Assembly: GCA_021787335.1 (NCBI GenBank)
Contig: JAJYMC010000059.1
Coordinates: forward strand, 1-39,867
Origin: Bacillota bacterium
GTDB lineage: Bacteria; Bacillota; Sulfobacillia; JAJYWN01; JAJZPE01
DNA: 39,867 nt
Direction of reading: 5' to 3'
The notes beneath the pieces are model-generated. The model was not told the DNA's origin. It worked only from the letters and a program-made list of their open reading frames with translations, and ran no database searches. Both the position numbers and the translations under genes were made by a program. Shown one piece after another: positions 27,006-34,129 of this stretch (position 1 is its first letter; every line of letters begins with the position of its first letter).

Positions 27006-27719
27006 ATGGGTGACCTTTCCGAGAACCTGGCCGGCGGCAAGGCGATCCTTGTCGTCGAGGATGACCACGGAGTGAGCATGGGTCTCGCCTACGCCCTCAA
27101 GCAGGAGGGCTGGCGGGTGACACAGGCGGCCACGTTGGTCGAGGCGCGTCGCCAGTTCGTGGCCGAAGAGCCGGCCCTGGCCATCGTCGACATCGGCCTG
27201 CCCGATGGAAGCGGCTTCGACCTCGTCCGCGAGTGGCGCCGGGTATCGCCGCTGCCCATCCTGTTCCTGACCGCGCGCGACATGGAGTCCGACAAAGTGC
27301 TGGGCCTCGAGATCGGGGCCGACGACTACGTTACCAAACCTTTCAGCGTGCGGGAACTGGTCGCCCGCTGCCGCGCCCTGCTGCGCCGGGCCAAGGCCCC
27401 GGGAGCCGGTGAGGCCACGACTTTCCGCACCTTCGACCTTTTGGTCGACCTGGAAAAGCGCAAGGTGGTCAGGGACGAGGAGTCCATCCACCTGACCCAC
27501 ACCGAGTTCGAGATCCTGCGCCATCTGGCCCGTCGCCCCGGCCGGGTCTTCTCCCGCGAGGAACTCATCCAGTCCATCTGGGACGTCAACTTCTTCGGCG
27601 GCGCCAAGACCATCGACGTCCATATCCGCAACCTGCGCGAGAAGCTCGGGCCAGGGTCGGACGGCCACGGTTACGTCGAGACCGTCCGCGGGGCCGGTTA
27701 CAAATGGAGGGAGAGCTAG
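27006..27719 (+). CDS. OmpR/PhoP-family response regulator
   Basis: A 237-residue transcription factor. The receiver domain has the acidic pair in VVEDD, the phosphate-accepting Asp62 in AIVDIGLPDGSG, Thr in FLTARD and Lys in YVTKPF. A winged-helix domain follows from about residue 135, with HTEFEILRHLARRPGRVFSREEL, TIDVHIRNLREKLG and RGAGYKW, the OmpR-type DNA-binding elements. The ATG at 27006 is preferred because GAGGTGA ends about 5 bases upstream; a GTG at 26997 is within that site. The sensor kinase begins directly after the stop. Direct repeats on either side of the operon (26936-26984 and 29125-29151) are candidate binding sites. Confidence 0.93.
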   Translation: MGDLSENLAGGKAILVVEDDHGVSMGLAYALKQEGWRVTQAATLVEARRQFVAEEPALAIVDIGLPDGSGFDLVREWRRVSPLPILFLTARDMESDKVLGLEIGADDYVTKPFSVRELVARCRALLRRAKAPGAGEATTFRTFDLLVDLEKRKVVRDEESIHLTHTEFEILRHLARRPGRVFSREELIQSIWDVNFFGGAKTIDVHIRNLREKLGPGSDGHGYVETVRGAGYKWRES

Positions 27720-29117
27720 TTGGGCCGCCTGAACACCCTACAAGGGCGGCTCATCATCGCCTTCATCCTGGTCGTCGCGGTCATCCTGGCCTTTTCGGGG
27801 TTCCTCGTCAACCGCATCTTCCTCACCTACATGCAGGCCGACGAGGCCAGCCAGTTCACCGAGAAGGTCAAGGTCGTCGCCGACTTCCTTAACTACGTCG
27901 ACACCGTCGCCGACGCCCAGAACCAGCTTCCCGACCTGCAACGGCTGCTGGGGGTCAACCTGTTGCTCATCACCGACCCCAACCAACCGGGTCTGCCTGG
28001 ACCGCTCGGCTCGACCATCGAGCTTTTCGGCTTCGACCAAGCCGCGGGCCGGCCGCGGCTGAGCCTCTTCGGGCGAGCCCGCCAGAACCCGCAGATGCAG
28101 GCCGTGGTCCCCTTCTTCCATGGCACCGAGCCGGCTGCCTGGGTCCTCGTCGAACGCAACGAGGACATGGCCGTCGCCCAATCGGACCTGAACGCCATCC
28201 TGGTCGAGGTCAGCGCCCTCGGGCTCGTCCTCTCGATGGTCCTCGCCGTCTGGCTCGGTCGCTCCCTCATCCGGCCGCTTCGTGAACTGACCTACGCGGT
28301 CGAGGGCATGGCCGAAGGAGACCTCGGCCAGTCGGTGCCGGAGACCGGGTCACTCGAGCTGCAGGTCCTGGCCCGCGGGTTCAACGAGATGAGCGACCGG
28401 GTCCGCGACAGCTTCGAGGCGATGACCGCCGAGCGAGACCGCCTGAAGGTCTTCATCGCCGACATGTCCCACGAACTGCGGACCCCGCTGACGGCCCTTT
28501 CGACCTTCAATCAGCTGATGCTGGAAGGCGCGGGTGACGACCCGGCGACCCGCCGAGAATTCCTCGTGAATTCGAGCAAGCAGATCGAACGCTTGAGGAG
28601 CCTCACGGAGAACCTCCTCCAGCTGTCCAAGCTCGATTCGGGCCTCCTCGAGATGCGGTTGGAGCCGTCGGACCTGGCCGACACGGTCGAGGAGTCGGTC
28701 ACCAGGCTCGAGCCGGCCGCCCGGGCCAAGGGGCTGGAGCTGGTTGCCGACTTCCCCGAGGGCCGTCTCACGGTCGACCACGACCCGTCCTTCCTCCAGC
28801 AGGCCGTGGACAACCTCGTCGGCAACGCCGTCAAGTACACTCCGAGCGGCGGGCGGGTCGAGGTGAGCCTGGCGGCCGAGGACGGGGAGGCCGTCCTGAA
28901 GGTCCGGGACAACGGGCCGGGCATCGACCCCGACGACGTCCCGAACCTCTTCCAGCGCTTCTACCGCGGCCGCAACCAGACCCGCGAAGAGAACGGGAGC
29001 GGGCTGGGGCTGGCTATCGTGGCCGCCGTCGTGGCGGGGCACCACGGGTCCATCGAGGTGACCGACCCGTCCAGGGCCGAGTTCACCATGCGCCTGCCCC
29101 TGAGTAACGTAACATGA
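27720..29117 (+). CDS. Sensor histidine kinase
   Basis: A 465-residue membrane kinase paired with the preceding regulator. One hydrophobic segment is at about residues 10-29 and a second at about 163-182; the roughly 130 residues between them form an extracytoplasmic sensor. A HAMP linker (RPLRELTYAVEGMAEGDLG) follows. The dimerisation box has His251 in DMSHELRTPL, the likely phosphorylation site. The ATPase domain shows the N box DNLVGNAVKYTPSGG, then VRDNGPGIDPDDV and GSGLGLAIV. The start is a TTG adjoining the regulator's TAG, with GGAGGGAG just upstream, so translation is coupled. Architecture resembles PhoR/WalK-like kinases; the signal is unknown. Confidence 0.92.
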   Translation: MGRLNTLQGRLIIAFILVVAVILAFSGFLVNRIFLTYMQADEASQFTEKVKVVADFLNYVDTVADAQNQLPDLQRLLGVNLLLITDPNQPGLPGPLGSTIELFGFDQAAGRPRLSLFGRARQNPQMQAVVPFFHGTEPAAWVLVERNEDMAVAQSDLNAILVEVSALGLVLSMVLAVWLGRSLIRPLRELTYAVEGMAEGDLGQSVPETGSLELQVLARGFNEMSDRVRDSFEAMTAERDRLKVFIADMSHELRTPLTALSTFNQLMLEGAGDDPATRREFLVNSSKQIERLRSLTENLLQLSKLDSGLLEMRLEPSDLADTVEESVTRLEPAARAKGLELVADFPEGRLTVDHDPSFLQQAVDNLVGNAVKYTPSGGRVEVSLAAEDGEAVLKVRDNGPGIDPDDVPNLFQRFYRGRNQTREENGSGLGLAIVAAVVAGHHGSIEVTDPSRAEFTMRLPLSNVT

Positions 29118-29524
29118 AGGTTTGTTAACGCGGACTTAATGCCCCTTGAACCCGCCCGGTGTACAATGAGACTGGAGCGGGGGAGGGCAATTGCTAGTCC
29201 TCCCGCGCCAAGTCATGGAGCCGCGCGGGCAGGTGCGGCCCATTTTTTGCGCCCATTGCGAGGGAGTGCGAGCCTTGACGGTTGCCGTGTTGAGGAGTAT
29301 TCTCGATTGTGAAAGGGAACGCAGGCACAGCATGGAGGTCTTCGCGGTGCGTATCGATCTGAGAATCCTCACCAGGACAGCGGTTTCCTGCTCGTCATCG
29401 AGGCCCTGGAGCGGGTGGCCGCTCCCCGGTCGGTGGCGAAAAATATCCCTATCAACAAGGAATAATAGACTCGGACGGCGAAAGCGTGCCACTGGCTCTT
29501 TAGTCGATGAAAGGAGACTGGTCA
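29118..29524 (+). other. Intergenic region before yerC; no confident gene
   Basis: About 400 bases without a convincing gene. It begins with periodic repeats and a TACAAT box (separate entry). Then come a GC-rich hairpin (about 29174-29208) and GCCGC/GCGGC arms followed by CCATTTTTT (about 29219-29247), possibly an early terminator. From 29361 to 29465 one frame with high GC3 ends in IPINKE and a TAA but has no start in frame; ATG 29332 could feed it only through a frameshift. A regulated leader or a gene relic is likely. No known riboswitch was recognised. Confidence 0.5.
29125..29167 (+). promoter_or_regulatory. 11-bp-periodic repeats and -10 box, candidate response-regulator site
   Basis: TTAAC (29125), TTAAT (29136) and TGAAC (29147) recur exactly every 11 bases, the arrangement bound by PhoP/OmpR-type regulators. 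TACAAT at 29162-29167 is a good -10 without a matching -35, typical of an activated promoter. Confidence 0.5.
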
Positions 29525-29827
29525 GTGGTCAGAAGTCGCCGTTTGGGACGTCAACTGGATGACCTCATCGAGGCCGTCCTGATGCTCCGTAACAAGGACG
29601 AGGCCCGTCGTTTTCTGGATGACCTGTGCACCACCGCTGAGCTGAAGACCCTCGCTCAGCGCTGGGAGGCCGCCCGCATGCTCGATGACGGGATGACCTA
29701 CGAGGCCATCGAGGGCAAGACCTCGATGAGTTCAGCCACCATCAGCCGGATCAAGCGGGCGATGACGGAGGGCTCGGGGTACACCTTGCTCCTCGGGCGG
29801 TTGAAGCGGCGGGCGCGGGATAGGTAG
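29525..29827 (+). CDS. yerC: YerC/YecD-family TrpR-related regulator
   Basis: A 100-residue all-helical protein of the TrpR-like YerC/YecD group. It contains LDDLCTTAELKTLAQRWEAARML and then a helix-turn-helix with GMTYEAIEGKTSMSSATISRIKRAM. Members are thought to bind DNA, but targets are poorly known. AAAGGAG lies before the GTG at 29525, which is preferred over the ATG at 29507 that precedes the ribosome site. The gene sits alone between the intergenic leader and a terminator at 29889, so the periodic repeats upstream may control it. Confidence 0.9.
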   Translation: MVRSRRLGRQLDDLIEAVLMLRNKDEARRFLDDLCTTAELKTLAQRWEAARMLDDGMTYEAIEGKTSMSSATISRIKRAMTEGSGYTLLLGRLKRRARDR

Positions 29828-29888
29828 GACACGGTTTGCGGGCGATCGCGCTCAGCGGCGTCCGGCAACCCAGATGAATGGCTAAGAG

Positions 29889-29920
29889 ACAGGGCTCCCG
29901 ACCGGGGCCCTGTTGTTTTT
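29889..29920 (+). terminator. Rho-independent terminator after yerC
   Basis: ACAGGGC (29889-29895) pairs with GCCCTGT (29907-29913), and TGTTTTT follows. The rest of 29828-30105 shows nothing recognisable. Confidence 0.8.
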
Positions 29921-30105
29921 CGCCCAGGCAGTCAAACAAGGGAATACTTGATTCGCGGGCGGGCAAGCGGCCGGCGGCTGGGCAAGAAGGAAAGCGTACG
30001 CGGATTGTCGAAAGCCGATGGGCGCCCGCCACCAGCCGTAAGCCGTCGGCGAGCCGACCCAAGACCGCCAGGCGGCACGGCCCCGGGCTCGGGAGGGACC
30101 ACCCC

Positions 30106-30765
30106 ATGCCGGACTCCATCGATCCTCGCTACGCAGCTCAAACGCAGTACTGGAGCAAGTTCTTCACCGGGATGAGTGACGCCTACCGGAACCTCCCCAT
30201 GTCCCAGAAGGCCCTCGACGTCGCCGACTTCATGATCGCCAGCGGGGCGGCCCAGGTCCTCGACGTCGGCTGCGGGATGGGGCGTTGGTGCATCTACATG
30301 GCCAAGCGCGGGCTGACGCCGACCGGGGTCGACATCGTTGACAAGGCCATCCAGACGGCCAAGAAATGGGCCGACCTGGAGGGCGTCGACGCGGCCTTCG
30401 CGGTGGCATCAGCCACGGCCCTGCCGTTCCAGGCGGGCGCTTTCGAAGGGTACATCGGCAGCAACCTCCTGGAGCACCTGGGCCTGGAGGACGCGCGCCA
30501 GGCCGTCAAGGAGTTGCGACGGGTGATCCGGCCGGGCGGGGTCTTCTTCCTGTCCTTCGACGGGCTGGACAACGACCCGTCGCCCCACGAGGTCATGACC
30601 GACGGCTCATGGTTCTTCACCAAGGGCCCCTTCAACGGCCTGATGTGGCGATATTTCACCGACGCCGAGATCACGGACCTTCTGGCGGGATTGGAGCTGA
30701 CCGGCTTCACGACCACCGAGACGGGGGCCCGCTGGGTCTTCGGCCGAATCCCGGAGGTTGCCTGA
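30106..30765 (+). CDS. SAM-dependent class I methyltransferase
   Basis: A 219-residue Rossmann methyltransferase. Motif I is VLDVGCGMGRW (about 49-59), followed by GVDIVDKAI (the acidic residue that binds the ribose). ATALPFQAGAFEGYIGSNLLEHL is the usual motif II/III region, and LRRVIRPGGVFFLSF closes the core. The substrate is not evident; the fold is shared by enzymes acting on small molecules and on lipids or proteins. GGGAGGG lies about 9 bases before the ATG at 30106; the frame upstream is non-coding in character. The stop overlaps the DUF2889 start by one base, so the two are coupled and may share a job. Confidence 0.88.
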   Translation: MPDSIDPRYAAQTQYWSKFFTGMSDAYRNLPMSQKALDVADFMIASGAAQVLDVGCGMGRWCIYMAKRGLTPTGVDIVDKAIQTAKKWADLEGVDAAFAVASATALPFQAGAFEGYIGSNLLEHLGLEDARQAVKELRRVIRPGGVFFLSFDGLDNDPSPHEVMTDGSWFFTKGPFNGLMWRYFTDAEITDLLAGLELTGFTTTETGARWVFGRIPEVA

Positions 30766-31196
30766 TGCGCTTGTACAACCGGTCCATCAACAGCTACGCG
30801 GAGAAGGTCGCCGACAACCGGATGGTCCTCGGGTCCTTCTTCATCGACACGTTCCACGAACTCAACGTGACCCTCGAGGTCCACCTGCCCGACCTGACCA
30901 TCGTGGCCGCGCGGGCGGAGATGCAGCGGTCGCCCTACCCGCTGTGCGCCGACGTGATGAAGAACGTCGAGGCCCTGGTGGGAAAGTCGGCCGGGGCGGG
31001 CATCGGCAAGCTCGCCCGGGAGGCCCTCGGCGGGCCCCAGGGCTGCGCCCACCTCGAGGAGACGGTCCTCGAGGCCGTGCGGTCGGCCATCCAGGCCGAG
31101 TTCGTCTCGAGCGGCCTTGGCCTGGGCGATGATGAGAAGGTCGAGGTCTACCGCAAGAAGTGGCAGAACACCTGTTACGCCTGGTCGCGCATCTGA
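30765..31196 (+). CDS. DUF2889-family protein
   Basis: A 143-residue protein of the DUF2889 family, recognised from a beta-rich first half (VLGSFFIDTFHELNVTLEV) and the PLCADVMKNVEALVGKSAG segment. QGCAHLEETVLEAVRSAIQAE follows, with the conserved Cys-x-His pair, then a C-terminal NTCYAW. The conserved Cys and His residues could bind metal, but no function is established. It is translationally coupled to the methyltransferase upstream and followed by selD after about 80 bases. Family assignment is fairly sure; role unknown. Confidence 0.75.
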   Translation: MRLYNRSINSYAEKVADNRMVLGSFFIDTFHELNVTLEVHLPDLTIVAARAEMQRSPYPLCADVMKNVEALVGKSAGAGIGKLAREALGGPQGCAHLEETVLEAVRSAIQAEFVSSGLGLGDDEKVEVYRKKWQNTCYAWSRI

Positions 31197-31277
31197 CCGG
31201 GCGCTGAGGGGCCGACCGGGCCGGCGCGGGGCCGGCTCGGGCCGGCGACAACCGGGCGATGAAAGGAGGGACGGGGG

Positions 31278-32384
31278 ATGGAGGACCGTCGGGAACAGGT
31301 CAGGCTGACCAAGATGACCAGCAAGGCGGGTTGAGGCTGTAAGATCGGTCCGGCGGACCTGGCGCAGGTCCTGCGCCACCTACCCCCCGGGGTCAAGGAC
31401 CCCAATCTGCTCGTCGGCCTGGACACCCTGGACGACGCGGGCGTCTATCGTCTCGGGCCGGAACTGGCTCTGGTCCAGACGGTCGACTTCTTCACGCCCA
31501 TCGTGGACGACCCGGGCGACTTCGGCCGTATCGCCGCCGCCAACGCCCTTAGCGACATCTACGCCATGGGGGCCAAGCCCCTCCTGGCCCTGAACCTCGT
31601 CGGTTTCCCCACCGGTAAGCTGGGGCCGGAGATCCTAGCCGGCATCCTCAAGGGTGGCAGCGAGAAGCTCAACGAGGCCGGCGTGGTCCTGGCCGGGGGC
31701 CACTCCATCGACGACCCGGAACCGAAGTACGGCATGGCGGTGACCGGCGTCGTCCACCCCGACCGCGTGGTGACCAACGCCGGGGCGCGGCCGGGCGACC
31801 GCCTCTACCTGACCAAGCCCATCGGCATCGGCATCATCACCACGGCCCTCAAGCGCGATCTGGCCGGCGAGGACATCATCCGGCGGGTCACCGCCATCAT
31901 GGCCGAACTCAACCGGGCGGCCGCCGAGGCCATGCTCGAAGTGGGCGTCGACGCCTGCACCGACGTGACCGGCTTCGGCCTGTGCGGTCATGCCTCGGAG
32001 ATGGCCAGGGCCAGCCGCGCCGATCTCCTTATCTACGCCCCGCGGGTCCCGGTCATCACCGAGGCCTGGGATTTCCTCAAGCACGACGCCGTGCCCGGCG
32101 GGACCAAGAACAACCTGAAGTACCTGACCGACCCGGACGGCGGCCGTGCGGCCGGCCTCGGCGACGGACCCCTGGTGACCTTCGACTCCTCGCTGGCCGC
32201 CGGCACCCGGACGATGCTCTGCGACGCCGTGACCTCGGGCGGTCTGCTCATCGCCGTCCCGGCCGGGCGCGCCAAGGACCTCGAAGCGGCCTTCGCCGCC
32301 CGCGGGGTCCGGTACGCGACCGGCATCGGCGAGGTCGTGCCCGGCCCCGGCCGTGTCCGCGTGCTTCCCGGGACACTCGCCTGA
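31278..32384 (+). CDS. selD: Selenophosphate synthetase SelD, Sec-containing
   Basis: SelD makes selenophosphate from selenide and ATP, the selenium donor for selenocysteyl-tRNA. The full frame is 368 residues if the TGA at 31332-31334 is read as selenocysteine (residue 19). This gives AGUGCK, the catalytic site that is GCGCK in Cys-type enzymes, with Lys22 intact. A SECIS hairpin follows. Downstream motifs are LLVGLDTLDDAGVYRL, VDFFTPIVDDPGDFGRIAAAN, GGHSIDDPEPKYG and TDVTGFGLCGH, all standard. GAAAGGAGGG precedes the ATG at 31278. Ordinary gene finding would start it at 31503 and lose the active site. It is followed after 14 bases by bshC. Confidence 0.96.
31360..31378 (+). other. SECIS element of selD
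   Basis: TGGCGC and GCGCCA form a perfect 6-bp stem with loop AGGTCCT, close to the GGUC loop of E. coli fdhF. The loop begins about 31 bases after the TGA, within the usual range. The inner A-T and G-C pairs could lengthen the stem. Confidence 0.85.
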
Positions 32385-32398
32385 CCAAGGAGGACCAC

Positions 32399-34081
32399 AT
32401 GCCGCTGAGGGTCGAGCGCGAAAAGCTTCAGCCATCCAGCCCGCTCGTGGCCGGCTATCTGCACGCCTTCGAGCGGGTCGGTTCTTTCTATCGCTACAAC
32501 CCGCACTCGGCCGAGTCGATGGCCGAGCGGCTCGGGTCGTTGGCCCAGACCTACCACCGGGACCGCCGCGAGCTGGCGGCCGCCCTCCTGGACTACAACC
32601 GCGGCCTCGGCGCCGGGCGGGAGACGCTCGACAACATCGCCCTCCTCGAGCGCCGGGGGACCGCCGTGGTCGTCGGCGGGCAGCAGGCCGGCGTCCTGAC
32701 CGGGCCGCTCTACACGGTCCACAAAGCCCTGACCATCATCCAACTCGCCCGGAAGTTGTCCGGTGAGCTGGGCGCGCCGGTCGTCCCGGTCTTCTGGGTG
32801 GCCGCCGAGGACCACGACTTCGCCGAGATAGCCCCGCTGGACTTTCAGGCGGCCAACGGAGAGCCCGCGAGGCTGCGTCTGGCCCCGCCCCCCGGGGCCG
32901 GCGAGAACCGGTCGACCGGGGACCTGTCGGCCGGGCTTGAGGTGGTCGCCCTCATCGACGCTCTGGCCGAGGCCACGTCGCCGTCTGAGTTCAAGGGCCC
33001 ACTCCTCGACGGCGTGCGCGAGGCCCTAGCCGCCGGCGGCAGTCTGGCCGACTTCTTCGCCCGCCTGATGCTCCGCCTCTTCGGGCGACACGGGCTGATC
33101 CTCATCGACGCCACGCGGCGATCCTTCCGGGCCATGCAGTCGGGCTTCTTCCGGACCGTCATCGAGGCCACCGGCGACCTCAACGCGGCCGTCGAAGAGG
33201 CCGGCGAACGTCTGGTCGCCGCCGGGCACAGCCTGCAGGTCGAGAAGAGCCAAGATCACACCCATCTCTTCGTCTATGTGGACGGGCAGCGGCTGCCCTT
33301 GTTCAGGGAGCCCGCGCCCGAGTCCGGTCCCGGCGGCGAGACCGAGCCGCGCGAGTTCGTGGCCAGGCGCGGGCGTGAGCCCGTGACTCGCTTCACCCGC
33401 GCCGAACTCCTGGCCATCGCCAAGAGCGCGCCGTGGGAACTCAGCACCGACGTCATCACCCGGCCGGTCGGCCAGGATTATCTCTTGCCCGTATTGGCCT
33501 CGGTCGACGGTCCCGGGGAGATCTCCTACCTGGCCCAGGTCAAGGAGGTCTACCCGCTCTTCGACGAGGAGATGCCGGTCATCTACCCGCGGGTCAACAT
33601 CACACTGGTCGAGCGGAGCGTGGCCAGGGCCCTCGACAAGTTCGACCTGAGCGTGCGGGACCTGGCCGGCGACCAGGCGGCCCAGCTGGAAAAGTTCCTC
33701 CGCAAGCTCGACCCGACCGGTGTGCAGGAGGCCGTGGACCGCCTCAAGGCCGACCTGGCCGAGTGTTTCCGGCGCTGCTGGGAGACCCTCACCCCGGTCG
33801 ATAAGGCCCTGCCCGAGATGGGCAAGAAGAACCTCGACCGGGTCATGGCCGAGGTGTCCTGGTTCGAGCGCAAGGCGGTGGAGGCCCGCAACCGAGCGGC
33901 CGAAGACGCGGCCCGCCAGTACAAACGGGCGGCCGCCGCCCTCTTCCCCGAGGGCCACCTGCAGGAACGCGTCTACAACATCTACCCCTATCTCTTCAAG
34001 TACGGCGATGGGCTCATCGACCTCTTGGTCGAGGCCCCGCTCATCGAGGGGACCGAGCACAAGCTGGTCTACATCGAGTAG
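32399..34081 (+). CDS. bshC: Bacillithiol biosynthesis cysteine-adding enzyme BshC
   Basis: A 560-residue protein matching BshC, which joins cysteine to glucosaminyl-malate in the last step of bacillithiol synthesis. Signature segments are VGGQQAGVLTGPLYTVHKALT (near residue 100), PVFWVAAEDHDFAEI, and ARLMLRLFGRHGLILIDAT. A long helical C-terminal part contains DVITRPVGQDYLLPVLA and the closing coiled coil with VYNIYPYLFKYGDGLIDLL. AAGGAGG lies 6 bases before the ATG. No bshA or bshB is in the window. Its placement 14 bases after selD suggests one transcript and links thiol and selenium metabolism; that link is an inference. Confidence 0.93.
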   Translation: MPLRVEREKLQPSSPLVAGYLHAFERVGSFYRYNPHSAESMAERLGSLAQTYHRDRRELAAALLDYNRGLGAGRETLDNIALLERRGTAVVVGGQQAGVLTGPLYTVHKALTIIQLARKLSGELGAPVVPVFWVAAEDHDFAEIAPLDFQAANGEPARLRLAPPPGAGENRSTGDLSAGLEVVALIDALAEATSPSEFKGPLLDGVREALAAGGSLADFFARLMLRLFGRHGLILIDATRRSFRAMQSGFFRTVIEATGDLNAAVEEAGERLVAAGHSLQVEKSQDHTHLFVYVDGQRLPLFREPAPESGPGGETEPREFVARRGREPVTRFTRAELLAIAKSAPWELSTDVITRPVGQDYLLPVLASVDGPGEISYLAQVKEVYPLFDEEMPVIYPRVNITLVERSVARALDKFDLSVRDLAGDQAAQLEKFLRKLDPTGVQEAVDRLKADLAECFRRCWETLTPVDKALPEMGKKNLDRVMAEVSWFERKAVEARNRAAEDAARQYKRAAAALFPEGHLQERVYNIYPYLFKYGDGLIDLLVEAPLIEGTEHKLVYIE

Positions 34082-34129
34082 CCAACCCGGCCACCGGGGC
34101 AGCAGACCCTGGCTCAAGGAGTGGTGACC

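Noticed and set aside
29191-29562. 123-codon frame before yerC
   Set aside because: Overlaps the yerC start in a different frame, is Arg/Ser-rich, and lacks a ribosome site or a recognisable domain.
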